Of a DNA stretch of 64,000 nt, positions 24,279 through 32,670 are shown piece by piece. Every line of letters begins with the position of its first letter. Position 1 is the first letter of the stretch. Position numbers and translations under genes: made by a program. Under the pieces are notes generated by a model. That model saw nothing but the letters and a program-made list of their open reading frames with translations. It made no database searches and was not told the DNA's origin. Source of the DNA: RUG14871 sp045539425 (GTDB taxonomy: Bacteria; Bacillota_I; Bacilli_A; Erysipelotrichales; Erysipelotrichaceae); assembly GCA_045539425.1 (NCBI GenBank), contig JAZQFH010000031.1:171066-235065 (forward strand), given 5' to 3'.

Positions 24279-24956
24279 ATGGAACGGCCGATCACCACAC
24301 TGTTTCTATTAATGTCTCTGGATGGGAAAATCTCTACCGGTGCCACGGATGCACTGGATGTGGATTCTGATTTAAAGAATATTGAAGGCGTAAAAGAAGG
24401 ATTGCATCAGTATTATGAAATTGAGCAGACGACGGATCTCTGGAGTCTGAATTCCGGGAGGGTATTCGCCAAAATTGGAATCAATGAGGCAGAGAAGCCA
24501 AAGAAAGGCCCGGTTTCCTTTGTGGCCATCGATAACACGCATCTTACTGAGCGCGGAATCCGCAACCTGATTTCAAAATCTGCCACATTTGTCTTGATCA
24601 CTTCCAATCCGCAACATCCCGCATTTCATATGAAGGAAAATGTCAATATCATCTTTGAAAAGGAAGGGGATCTTAGTCATGCATTCTGTCAGCTTTTGGA
24701 GAAATACGGCTGTGAGAGAATTACCGTTCAAAGCGGCGGTACGCTCAATGCGGAACTTGTGAAAGCAGGCCTGATTGACTATGTTGACTTAATTGTGGCG
24801 CCGCTTTTCATCGGTGGTAAGGATACGCCGACTCCGCTGGACGGAAAAAGCCTGATGTCTAAGGATGAGTTATTCCTCCTGACTCCGCTGACCCTGATCA
24901 GCAGCGAAGTGCTGGAAGATTCTTGGATCCGTTTGAAATACAAGGTGAATCATTAA
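24279..24956 (+). CDS. RibD C-terminal domain/dihydrofolate reductase-like reductase
   Basis: 225 residues; ATG 24279 lies 8 bases after GGGAGG. The opening RPITTLFLLMSLDGKIS, ERITVQSGGTLNAELVKAGLIDYVDL and the C-terminal DSWIRLKYKV match the RibD_C (5-amino-6-(5-phosphoribosylamino)uracil reductase) domain. There is no deaminase domain and no riboflavin gene nearby, so this is probably a stand-alone NAD(P)H-dependent reductase of unknown substrate. A TATAAT box at 24253-24258 is a plausible -10. It is followed by the HIT gene. Confidence 0.82.
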   Translation: MERPITTLFLLMSLDGKISTGATDALDVDSDLKNIEGVKEGLHQYYEIEQTTDLWSLNSGRVFAKIGINEAEKPKKGPVSFVAIDNTHLTERGIRNLISKSATFVLITSNPQHPAFHMKENVNIIFEKEGDLSHAFCQLLEKYGCERITVQSGGTLNAELVKAGLIDYVDLIVAPLFIGGKDTPTPLDGKSLMSKDELFLLTPLTLISSEVLEDSWIRLKYKVNH

Positions 24957-25079
24957 TTGGTACAAAATAACGGACAGGATTTTTTTGTGAAGAATTCGCT
25001 TTTTGTCTGTTACGGTGAACTTGATGAAAGGCGCAAAACAGATTATTCTATAGATAGTGAAGTAACGGGAGAAAATACA

Positions 25080-25517
25080 ATGTCAGAAAAACACTACCAT
25101 TTCGATGAAAACTGCTCTTACTGTGCCGAAGGTGCCTTGCTGGATGCATTCGGTATCAAAATTGGCGAACTGCCGATGTCAAAGGTGATCCTCTTCAAGG
25201 AACAGAGTCACCATGGCCGTATCATTGTTGCCTGCAAGAGACATGTGGATGATATTTCGGATTTATCCAAAGAAGAGCGCATGCAGTACATGGAAGATGT
25301 CAGCCATGTTGCTGAAGTCATGCACGAACTCTTCCACCCGGATAAAATCAATTTCGGAGCGTACGGGGATACCATGCATCACCTGCATTTCCACCTGGTA
25401 CCGAAATACAAAGACGGATTTGAATGGGGCGGTGTCTTTGCGATGAACCCGCAGAAAACCTTCCTTTCCGAAGAGGAATATGACAAGCTGATCAAGCTGA
25501 TCAAGGAAAAACTGTAG
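25080..25517 (+). CDS. HIT family nucleotide hydrolase/transferase
   Basis: 145-residue histidine-triad protein; ATG 25080 follows GGGAGAAA, whereas the longer open frame upstream has no ribosome binding site. The triad HHLHFHLVP (HxHxHxx) near residue 100 is intact, and the N-terminal CSYCAEG pair of cysteines resembles the zinc-binding start of many HIT proteins. Family members hydrolyse adenosine phosphoramidates or dinucleotides. Cytoplasmic. A strong terminator follows. Confidence 0.9.
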   Translation: MSEKHYHFDENCSYCAEGALLDAFGIKIGELPMSKVILFKEQSHHGRIIVACKRHVDDISDLSKEERMQYMEDVSHVAEVMHELFHPDKINFGAYGDTMHHLHFHLVPKYKDGFEWGGVFAMNPQKTFLSEEEYDKLIKLIKEKL

Positions 25518-25525
25518 AGAAGCGT

Positions 25526-25549
25526 AAGGCAGAGAGATCTGCCTTTTTT
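25526..25549 (+). terminator. Terminator of the HIT gene
   Basis: Stem AAGGCAGA/TCTGCCTT with loop GAGA and a T-run. Confidence 0.9.
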
Positions 25550-25673
25550 CAATCTTGGAAATCTCTTTTTCTGTTTTGCGTAATACGATATAATGAAAAA
25601 AAGAAGTTGATTTTATAATCAGAATGATGAGAAGTATGATGCAGTTTACTCATCTTAACGGAAAGGGGAAAAT

Positions 25674-27128
25674 ATGATCCGTAATAATAACTGTATTTTA
25701 TGTCACAATGCACCATGCCAAAAAGCCTGCGGTGTGTTTGAGCCGAATAAGATTCTCAGAAGTTTATATTTTGATAACGAATACGTTGTCATGAACAATA
25801 TCGCGGAAACAATACCGTGCGAAAACTGTGATGCCAGATGCGAAAAAGCCTGCGTGAATCAGGTGCACATCCGGGACATGATGTTATCCATCCGCCGCGA
25901 CAGAACAGACAAGAAAGAAATTAACTATGACTGTCTGAAAACCGATTTCTGCGGCATCCCGCTGGATTCACCGTTCCTGTTATCTTCTTCCGTGGTTGCT
26001 TCGACATATGACATGTGTGCAAGAGCCTTTGAGGAAGGATGGGCAGGTGCGGCATTCAAAACCGTCTGTCTGATGGATATCAACGAAGCATCTCCGCGCT
26101 TCTCCGCCATTAAAGGGGATAACGCCAGAATCATCGGCTTTAAGAATATCGAGCAGCTTTCCGACCATACACTTTTAGAGAACATCAGCATCTTCAAAAA
26201 GCTCAAGGAAAACTATCCGGACAAGCTGCTGCTTGTCAGCATCATGGGCCGCGATGAAAAAGAATGGGCGTATCTGGCGGATGTGATGAATGACTCCGGT
26301 GCGGATGCTCTGGAACTGAATTTCTCCTGCCCGAATATGACGGAGGAGAATACGGGGAGCGATGTCGGTCAGATTCCGGAACTGGTGGAAAAATACACCC
26401 GCGTCGTAAAGGAACATACCCGTCTTCCGTTTATCGTAAAACTCACACCGAACATCACGCATATCGAAGAGAGTGCGGATGCGGCAATCCGGGGCGGAGC
26501 GGACGGCGTGGCAGCCATCAATACGATCAAGAGTCTGATTGAGGTGGACATCAACCCGAAAGACGGCATCTATCAGGCCTCCATCGGCGGTTATTCCGGA
26601 AGAGCCGTCAAACCGATCGCACTGCGCTTCACGGTGGAGCTGTCCCAGGATACGAATCTGAAAGGCAAGCATATTTCTTCAATGGGCGGAATCGAGACGT
26701 GGCGCGATGCCATGGAATTTATCGCCCTGGGTGCCGATACGGTGCAGGTAACCACAGCCGTCATGCAGTACGGTTACCGAATCATTCATGATCTGAAGGA
26801 CGGCATGGCGCTGTATTTACAGAATCATGATTACGCCTCCATCAAGGACATCAAGGCAAAGACGGTTCCGGGCATTGTTCCGACGGACTCTCTGGACCGT
26901 TCCTATATCATTTATCCGAAATTCCTCCATGAAAAATGTGTCGGCTGCCAGCGATGCGTGGTATCATGTATGGATGGGGGACATCAGGCAATTTCCTTTG
27001 TTGATGGCAAACCGCGTCTAAATCCTCAGAAATGCGTTGGCTGCCATCTGTGCGTGCTTGTGTGTCCGAAAGAGGCAATCGTATCTTCGGGAATCAAAGT
27101 TCCGAAAGACAGATTGGCTCATGCGTAG
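25674..27128 (+). CDS. preA: PreA-like dihydropyrimidine dehydrogenase subunit with extra N-terminal Fe-S domain
   Basis: 484 residues. Central and C-terminal parts match PreA: a dihydroorotate dehydrogenase-type FMN barrel (LELNFSCPNM, FIVKLTPN, GIETWRDAMEFIALGAD) and two [4Fe-4S] motifs, CVGCQRCVVSC and CVGCHLCVLVC. In E. coli PreA (about 411 residues) the barrel is at the start; here about 80 residues precede it with eight cysteines (7, 10, 15, 19, 49, 52, 56, 60) in the pattern of the GltD/PreT N-terminal Fe-S domain. The PreA family reduces uracil or thymine with NADH. The PreT-like partner is encoded at 28447-29679 on the opposite strand. Confidence 0.85.
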   Translation: MIRNNNCILCHNAPCQKACGVFEPNKILRSLYFDNEYVVMNNIAETIPCENCDARCEKACVNQVHIRDMMLSIRRDRTDKKEINYDCLKTDFCGIPLDSPFLLSSSVVASTYDMCARAFEEGWAGAAFKTVCLMDINEASPRFSAIKGDNARIIGFKNIEQLSDHTLLENISIFKKLKENYPDKLLLVSIMGRDEKEWAYLADVMNDSGADALELNFSCPNMTEENTGSDVGQIPELVEKYTRVVKEHTRLPFIVKLTPNITHIEESADAAIRGGADGVAAINTIKSLIEVDINPKDGIYQASIGGYSGRAVKPIALRFTVELSQDTNLKGKHISSMGGIETWRDAMEFIALGADTVQVTTAVMQYGYRIIHDLKDGMALYLQNHDYASIKDIKAKTVPGIVPTDSLDRSYIIYPKFLHEKCVGCQRCVVSCMDGGHQAISFVDGKPRLNPQKCVGCHLCVLVCPKEAIVSSGIKVPKDRLAHA

Positions 27129-27149
27129 TAGGAAGGAGATAAAACTGAT

Positions 27150-27419
27150 ATGTATGATGAATACCATCCGATCTGGTATGTGATCGTGAAAGCCGGTAAT
27201 CTGATTGCCTGCCTTGCATTTATCATCTTCGGCGTCATCTCGCAGAGCATGGACTCTCTGGATCTGGACTATCAGCTTTTGGGAGAGGATCTTCCGGTAT
27301 TATGGTGCACTCTTGTGATTGCACTCGGAGTCTTTGCATATGCGCTGAATATGATGATCATCCGCCATTTTGAAAACGTTGCGGCGATCCGGGATTATCT
27401 GGAAAACAAGCAGCAGTAA
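27150..27419 (+). CDS. Small hypothetical membrane protein
   Basis: 89 residues with two membrane helices (about 10-27, VIVKAGNLIACLAFIIFGV, and 48-68, LPVLWCTLVIALGVFAYAL), linked by an acidic loop (SMDSLDLDYQLLGED). It starts 21 bases after the preA-like gene with an AAGGAGAT ribosome binding site and precedes a strong terminator, so it is the second gene of a two-gene operon. I do not recognise the family. A role in anchoring or assisting the Fe-S dehydrogenase is possible but rests only on position. Confidence 0.7.
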   Translation: MYDEYHPIWYVIVKAGNLIACLAFIIFGVISQSMDSLDLDYQLLGEDLPVLWCTLVIALGVFAYALNMMIIRHFENVAAIRDYLENKQQ

Positions 27420-27433
27420 ACAGTGTAAATTAG

Positions 27434-27461
27434 CTCCGGCAGATCTGCCGGAGTTTTTTTC
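27434..27461 (+). terminator. Terminator of the preA-like operon
   Basis: Stem CTCCGGCA/TGCCGGAG with loop GATC and a T7 run. Confidence 0.93.
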
Positions 27462-27535
27462 TGTTTTCCTGCTTTCTCTGTCAATTTGTGAGATGTTCCG
27501 ATATAATAACATTCGTAAAAACGGAGAAGTTAAAT

Positions 27536-28375
27536 ATGAGTAAAATTGTGTTTCTGGATGTCGACGGTACTTTGATCAACTATGAGGCAAAATGTCCCGC
27601 TTCTGCCTTTGAGGCAGTGAACCGGGCAAGAGAGAAAGGTCATAAGGTGTATATCTGTACCGGCTGCTCCAAAGCGGAAATTGAGCAGAGAAACCTTCCT
27701 GAGCTGGACGGGATGATCGGTGCGAATGGAGGCTATGTGGAAGATAACGGCGAGGTCGTCATGCATCAGGGCTTAAGCCGCGAAGATGTCAGACATATCG
27801 TGGACTGGTGCAATGCACGCCATCTGGGCTTTTATCTTGAGGCAAACTCGGGCATGTACTGCAACGATTACATGATTGAGCAGGGCAAGGCGACCATGGC
27901 GAAGTATGCACTGGGTAAGGGAGCCCCGATAGAGCAGGCAGAAATTGCTGCCTCCTCCTTTGTGAACGGCTTTATTCATTTAAGCGGAGAAGATCTTTAC
28001 CGCTCTGATGTCAATAAGATCAGCTTTATCCTCAGCAGCTATCAGGACCATCTGGATTCCAAAACTGAGTTTCCTGCTTTAGTCGCCAATACCTGGGGCG
28101 GAAAAGGGGAAGAGGCACTCTTCGGTGATCTGGGTCCAACCGGGATCACCAAGCGTCATGCCATAGAGGTTTTGTTAAAACACCTTGGTGCAAAAAGAGA
28201 AGATACCATTTCCTTCGGCGATGCGAAGATCGACCTGTCGATGTTTGAACTCTGCGCCTTCAACGTCGCCATGGGCAACGGCGGAAAGGAAATCAAGGAA
28301 GCGGCAGACTACATCACGGATGATGTGGATAATGACGGTCTTTACAAGGCTTTTGAATATCTGAACCTGATCTGA
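27536..28375 (+). CDS. Cof-type HAD-IIB phosphatase
   Basis: 279 residues from ATG 27536, chosen because GGAGAAG precedes it and motif I follows at once. HAD motifs are FLDVDGTL (I), CTGCSK (II), a C-terminal SFGDAKIDLSMFELC (IV) and the Cof ending VAMGNGGKEIKEAADYIT. Cof-type enzymes dephosphorylate sugar phosphates, nucleotides or cofactors, with broad specificity in vitro. The final ITDDVDNDGLYKAFE is the usual C-terminal family signature. It is a single gene between two terminators. Confidence 0.9.
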   Translation: MSKIVFLDVDGTLINYEAKCPASAFEAVNRAREKGHKVYICTGCSKAEIEQRNLPELDGMIGANGGYVEDNGEVVMHQGLSREDVRHIVDWCNARHLGFYLEANSGMYCNDYMIEQGKATMAKYALGKGAPIEQAEIAASSFVNGFIHLSGEDLYRSDVNKISFILSSYQDHLDSKTEFPALVANTWGGKGEEALFGDLGPTGITKRHAIEVLLKHLGAKREDTISFGDAKIDLSMFELCAFNVAMGNGGKEIKEAADYITDDVDNDGLYKAFEYLNLI

Positions 28376-28401
28376 ACAGATGAGAGATACAGAAAATGAA
28401 A

Positions 28402-28426
28402 AGGAGTTCTGAGAACTCCTCTTTTT
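28402..28426. terminator. Terminator between convergent Cof and PreT-like genes
   Basis: Perfect 9-bp stem AGGAGTTCT/AGAACTCCT with a single-base loop position (in practice a 3-5 base loop), T5 on the plus side and an A/T-rich flank on the other, so it may serve both genes. Confidence 0.8.
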
Positions 28427-28446
28427 GTATTAATTGATGAATGAAT

Positions 28447-29679
28447 CTAGTCTTCCTTCGGTAAGGACTGCAGATATTCATGCATGGCTTCGGCTGTCTT
28501 CTTGCTGGCAGCAACGGCTTCAACGACCGTCTTGGCACCGGTGACGACGTCTCCCGAAGTGAAGACACCCGGACGGGTCGTCTGACCGTGCTCATCCGTG
28601 ACCAGTAAGCCTTTGGCGTCCGTCTCTAATCCCTTCGTGGTGGAGACGATACGGTTCATGGCACCCTGAGAGACGGCGACGATGACGGAGTCACATGGAT
28701 AGAGCTGTTCGCTTCCTTCCACGACAACCGTTCTGCCTTCCTCATTCTTGGTGGTATCCGCGAAGATGACGCCTTCATCCGTGATCTCCAGCGGTGATTT
28801 ATTGAATTCGAAGCGGACGCCTTCCAGCTTTGCGTAAGAGAATTCATACTGGGAAGCCGAGACGTTTTCGCTTCGCGCAAAGCAGGTGACATTATGCGAG
28901 CCGTGACGTACGGCAGTTCTGGCAACGTCCATGGCGGAGTTACCGACACCGATGATGATGACGTTATTGCCGAGATGATAGACATCCGGGGAATTCAGGT
29001 AGTCAATCGCAAAGTGGACGTGACCCAGTGATTCACCCTTGATGCCGAGTGTTTTCGGTCTCCATGTTCCGGTACCGACAAAGATGGCCTTGTATCCGTC
29101 ACGGAAGAGATCGTCAATGGTAAGGGATGTGCCGATCGTGGTATTCGGACGTACCTTGATTCCCTTTAAGCGTAAGTGACGGTATTCGAAGTCGTCCAGA
29201 ACGCTCTTTGGAAGGCGGAATTCCGGAATGCCGTAACGCAGGACACCGCCGATTTTTTCCTTGATATCGAAGATGGTGACCTCATAGCCATAGCGGGCTA
29301 AGATGACCGCAATTGTCAGGCCGGCAGGGCCGCTGCCGACGATGGCGACCTTGATGCCGTTGGAGGGCTTCGGGCCTTCCGTCATCTGATTGGCGTAGGT
29401 TGTGGAGATATAGTTTTCAATTGTGGAAAAGTGAACCGGAGTTCCCTTGATTCCCAGAACGCAATGTCCTTCGCACTGCTTTTCATGATTGCAGACAAGA
29501 GAGCAGACGGTCGTCAGCGGGTTGTTCAGAAACAGCATCTGACCGGCTTCGTTGAGTTTGTTTTCCTTTAAGAGGCGGATTGCTTCCGGAATGTTGGTGT
29601 TGATCGGACAGCCGGTGCGGCAGCGTGGTACCTTGCACTGCAGGCAGCGGTTCGCTTCATCCATTACGTGTAATGCCAT
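28447..29679 (-). CDS. GltD/PreT-like NAD(P)H-dependent FAD oxidoreductase
   Basis: 410 residues. The N-terminal Fe-S domain has Cys12, Cys15, Cys20, Cys24 (CLQCKVPRCRTGC) and a second set around VCSLVCNHEKQCEGHC. FAD (VGSGPAGLTIAVIL) and NAD(P)H (VIIIGVGNSAMDVARTA) Rossmann motifs and a C-terminal GVFTSGDVVTGAKTVVEA follow. The architecture fits the small subunit of glutamate synthase and PreT. No gltB-like large subunit is near, while a PreA-like gene is 1.3 kb away, so a PreT role (electron input for pyrimidine reduction) is the better guess. AAGGAGA precedes the ATG. It lies 26 bases downstream of the GH4 gene. Confidence 0.85.
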   Translation of the reverse strand: MALHVMDEANRCLQCKVPRCRTGCPINTNIPEAIRLLKENKLNEAGQMLFLNNPLTTVCSLVCNHEKQCEGHCVLGIKGTPVHFSTIENYISTTYANQMTEGPKPSNGIKVAIVGSGPAGLTIAVILARYGYEVTIFDIKEKIGGVLRYGIPEFRLPKSVLDDFEYRHLRLKGIKVRPNTTIGTSLTIDDLFRDGYKAIFVGTGTWRPKTLGIKGESLGHVHFAIDYLNSPDVYHLGNNVIIIGVGNSAMDVARTAVRHGSHNVTCFARSENVSASQYEFSYAKLEGVRFEFNKSPLEITDEGVIFADTTKNEEGRTVVVEGSEQLYPCDSVIVAVSQGAMNRIVSTTKGLETDAKGLLVTDEHGQTTRPGVFTSGDVVTGAKTVVEAVAASKKTAEAMHEYLQSLPKED

Positions 29680-29705
29680 GTGAAAAAGTCTCCTTTGTTA
29701 TTTCA

Positions 29706-31082
29706 TTATAAGTCGCAGTACTTCGCAGTGTTTTGGATCATGGTGTCAACAAGATCTCTGATTTCCTCTTTGGAAAGTCTTCCGTGGATCAGCGGATCAT
29801 TGGCAAAGGCATCATAAACCAGACTGCGGTCTTTGCGTATTGCTGCTGAATAAATTATATCATGGTTTTTTACATGAGGTTCAATCAGCTTCAAAATGTC
29901 TTCCGGAAGTTCTCCGGCATAGACAGGGGAAACGCTGTCAAACGTGAAGAGGGCATTGGTTTCCACAATCGCATTCTTCGGCAGGTTGGCAATCTGTCCG
30001 GCGTAGTTCGGAAGATTGACGTTACTCACACGGTTGCCAAGTCCGCATAATGCCTTAATGAGCTGGACGCCTTCTTCGCCGGTGGATTTCAGATCGATGC
30101 TTTCTTCTCCTTCATAAAGACGCTTGGATCTGGCAAGTCTGCGCTTGAGATCTTCCTTGCGATAGCTGATCGGCGTCAGGGAGAACTTCCACTCTGCTAC
30201 AGTCTCCGGATTCTTCAGATAGCTGTCACCCGGCATGAATTCCGCCAGATGTCTGTCACCGGCTGCCGCAATGTTATGGTATTTATTGAAAAGGTCAAAT
30301 TTTACCCGGTGGGCGCAGCTGAAGTAGGAGTTCATCCAGTTATCGCTGGTGAATTCATATCCTTCTTCAAAATGATCCCGAATATATTCCGCATAGATCG
30401 GGAAGATATCGATATCCTGATAGGATGCCTTTGTGAACCAGGTGAAATGATTGATGCCGATGACGTTGGTATAGAGGTCGGTACGTTTGATGTCCGGAAT
30501 GTTGAGCTTGTTGCTCACGATGGACGCAAGCACTTCCTGCGTATTGAATACCTCGTGGCAGCATCCGAATGCCTTGATGGCAGGGAAGGTCTCATAAAGT
30601 GTCTTTACACATAAGGACATCGGGTTGGTGTAGTTGATGACCCATGCCTCCGGCGCATATTCTCTGATTGCTTCGGCAATCTCCACAAACATCGGAATCG
30701 TGCGCAGTCCCCGGATGTATCCGCCGGGTCCGGCCGTATCGCCGACAGACTGATAAATGCCGTATTTTTCCGGGGCGTGAATGTCGCTTCCCATCTCATC
30801 GAAGGTTCCCGGAAGGATTGAAATCACCACAAAGTCGCATCCGCAAAGCGCTTCCTTTAAGGAATCGACGGATACGTAAGTGAAGTCGGATACGCATCTT
30901 TCATCCTTCTTTAAATCGTTTCCGATCTTTTCATTGATGCGAGATGCATTATGGTCGATATCGTATAAACGGATGGTTCCTTTGAGGGATGGTTCCAGTG
31001 AGAGGTCGGTCATAAATGTCCATGCCCAGCCGCGGCTTCCTCCGCCGATATAGGCAATCGTAATGTTTTTCTGCTTTTCCAT
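29706..31082 (-). CDS. GH4 family glycosidase, probable alpha-galacturonidase
   Basis: 458 residues from ATG 31082. The open frame extends upstream, but the NAD-binding start (ITIAYIGGGSRGW) places the N-terminus here. GH4 enzymes use NAD+ and Mn2+ in a redox-assisted cleavage; the CCHEV motif holds the metal-binding Cys and His region, with VINYTNPM and GINHFTWF typical of the family. Its position back-to-back with uxaB and the pectin genes suggests alpha-galacturonidase activity (LplD type), freeing galacturonate from oligogalacturonides. Alpha-glucosidase or alpha-galactosidase activity cannot be excluded from sequence. It is cytoplasmic, probably co-transcribed with the PreT-like gene. 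Confidence 0.82.
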   Translation of the reverse strand: MEKQKNITIAYIGGGSRGWAWTFMTDLSLEPSLKGTIRLYDIDHNASRINEKIGNDLKKDERCVSDFTYVSVDSLKEALCGCDFVVISILPGTFDEMGSDIHAPEKYGIYQSVGDTAGPGGYIRGLRTIPMFVEIAEAIREYAPEAWVINYTNPMSLCVKTLYETFPAIKAFGCCHEVFNTQEVLASIVSNKLNIPDIKRTDLYTNVIGINHFTWFTKASYQDIDIFPIYAEYIRDHFEEGYEFTSDNWMNSYFSCAHRVKFDLFNKYHNIAAAGDRHLAEFMPGDSYLKNPETVAEWKFSLTPISYRKEDLKRRLARSKRLYEGEESIDLKSTGEEGVQLIKALCGLGNRVSNVNLPNYAGQIANLPKNAIVETNALFTFDSVSPVYAGELPEDILKLIEPHVKNHDIIYSAAIRKDRSLVYDAFANDPLIHGRLSKEEIRDLVDTMIQNTAKYCDL

Positions 31083-31165
31083 TGAGTATTCTGTTCCTGC
31101 CTTTCCGAATGTGAACGAATCTTTCTTTTTAATCATACAACATTCTAAGAAAAAATAGTTTTTGA

Positions 31166-31174
31166 TGTTATAAT
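31166..31174 (+). promoter_or_regulatory. Extended -10 promoter of the uxaB operon
   Basis: TGTTATAAT: a perfect TATAAT with the TGn extension, 21 bases before the uxaB ATG. No good -35 is visible, which is compatible with an extended -10 promoter. Start site expected near 31181. Confidence 0.6.
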
Positions 31175-31194
31175 ACAGGCAGAGGTAAAGAGAC

Positions 31195-32667
31195 ATGAAA
31201 AATTTAAATCTTGAATTAACGAAAGCCGTAAAGCGCCCGATTAAGGTCGTACAGTACGGAGGAGGCAATTTCCTTCGCGCTTTCGTCGATTACTTTTTTG
31301 ATCTGGCAAATGAAAAGGGACTCTTTGACGGCAGTGTTGCCATCGTCGAATCTCTGCCAAACAGCAATGTAGACCGCTTCAAAGGTCAGGATTGCCAGTA
31401 CACGCTTCAGTTAAGAGGCAACATCAACGGAGAGAAATACGTTGAAACACGTGTGATCACTTCCGTCGAAAAAGCTCTTACAATTTATCATGATTTCGAT
31501 GAATACATGGCACTCGCCAGAGAAGAAGAACTGCGCTTTGTCGTATCCAACACGACGGAAGCCGGTATCGTCTTCAATGGGGATGACAAATTCGAAGATA
31601 AATTCTACGTCACATTCCCGGCCAAGCTGACTCAGTTCCTTTATGAGCGTTATCAGCATTTCAAAGGCGACAGAAACAAGGGATTAATCATGCTGCCGGT
31701 CGAACTGATTGATGACAACGGCATCGTCTTAAAGAAATACGTTCTGGACTATGCTGATTTATGGAATCTGGAAGATGACTTCAAGGAATGGCTGAAGGAT
31801 GCCTGCATCTTCACCAGCACGCTGGTTGACAGAATCGTTCCGGGTTATCCGAGAGACGAAAAAGATCAGATCTGCGCCGAACTCGGTTACAATGACGATC
31901 TTCTCGATACGGCCGAACCGTTTGCCTTATGGGTCATTGAATCCCCGAAAGACATCTCCAAGGAACTTCCGTTGGACAAGGCTTTGGAAGGCAAAGTCAA
32001 CATGGATATCATCTTCACGGACAATCAGAAACCATACAAACAGAGAAAGGTCCGCATCCTCAACGGTGCTCACACTTCCTTTGTTCTGGCTGCCTATCTG
32101 ATGGGACACGATATCGTCAAGGAATCCATGGATGATCCGTTAGTCTGCAACTTCATGAATGATACGATCCAGAAGGAAATCATCCCGACACTCACACTTC
32201 CTGTGGAAGAGCTGAAAGCATTCGCGGATGCCGTAACGGACCGTTTCAATAACCCGTTCATCAAGCATGCGCTCTTATCCATCTCCCTGAACTCCGTTTC
32301 CAAGTGGAGAGCAAGATGCATGCCTTCCTTACTGGGCTATGTCGATAAGTTCAATGAACTGCCGAAGAATCTGACATTCTCCATTGCCGCATTACTGGCA
32401 TTCTATAAGGGAGAGGAAATCGTCGACAGCGCCTTAATCGGACACAGAGGCGAAGAAACCTATAAGATCATGGATGATCCGGATGTTCTGGAATTCTTCC
32501 GTGACAACTCCAGCTTAGCATCCTATGATCTTGCGAAGAAGTATCTCTCCAACACGAAATTCCACGGTCAGGATCTGACACAGGTGGAAGGATTACTTGA
32601 CGCAGTTGCTCAGGATCTGGAAAACATCCGCACGTATGGCGCAAGAAAAGCCATGGAGATGCTTTAG
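31195..32667 (+). CDS. uxaB: Tagaturonate reductase (altronate oxidoreductase)
   Basis: 490-residue NAD-dependent enzyme reducing D-tagaturonate to D-altronate, the second step of galacturonate catabolism. It belongs to the long-chain mannitol dehydrogenase family: an N-terminal Rossmann entry VVQYGGGNFLRAFVDY, then the C-terminal catalytic region with RKVRILNGAHTSFVLAAYL, where Lys and the NGAH motif are characteristic of uronate reductases (KxRxxNGxH). It is the first gene of the first pectin operon, with a GAGGTAAAG ribosome binding site, and is 3 bases before uxaA. Confidence 0.95.
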   Translation: MKNLNLELTKAVKRPIKVVQYGGGNFLRAFVDYFFDLANEKGLFDGSVAIVESLPNSNVDRFKGQDCQYTLQLRGNINGEKYVETRVITSVEKALTIYHDFDEYMALAREEELRFVVSNTTEAGIVFNGDDKFEDKFYVTFPAKLTQFLYERYQHFKGDRNKGLIMLPVELIDDNGIVLKKYVLDYADLWNLEDDFKEWLKDACIFTSTLVDRIVPGYPRDEKDQICAELGYNDDLLDTAEPFALWVIESPKDISKELPLDKALEGKVNMDIIFTDNQKPYKQRKVRILNGAHTSFVLAAYLMGHDIVKESMDDPLVCNFMNDTIQKEIIPTLTLPVEELKAFADAVTDRFNNPFIKHALLSISLNSVSKWRARCMPSLLGYVDKFNELPKNLTFSIAALLAFYKGEEIVDSALIGHRGEETYKIMDDPDVLEFFRDNSSLASYDLAKKYLSNTKFHGQDLTQVEGLLDAVAQDLENIRTYGARKAMEML

Positions 32668-32670
32668 AAG

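Noticed and set aside
31109..31124. Possible cre half-site (ATGTGAACGAATCT) between the GH4 gene and uxaB
   Set aside because: Only the left half fits the consensus; the right half has mismatches at the conserved CA.
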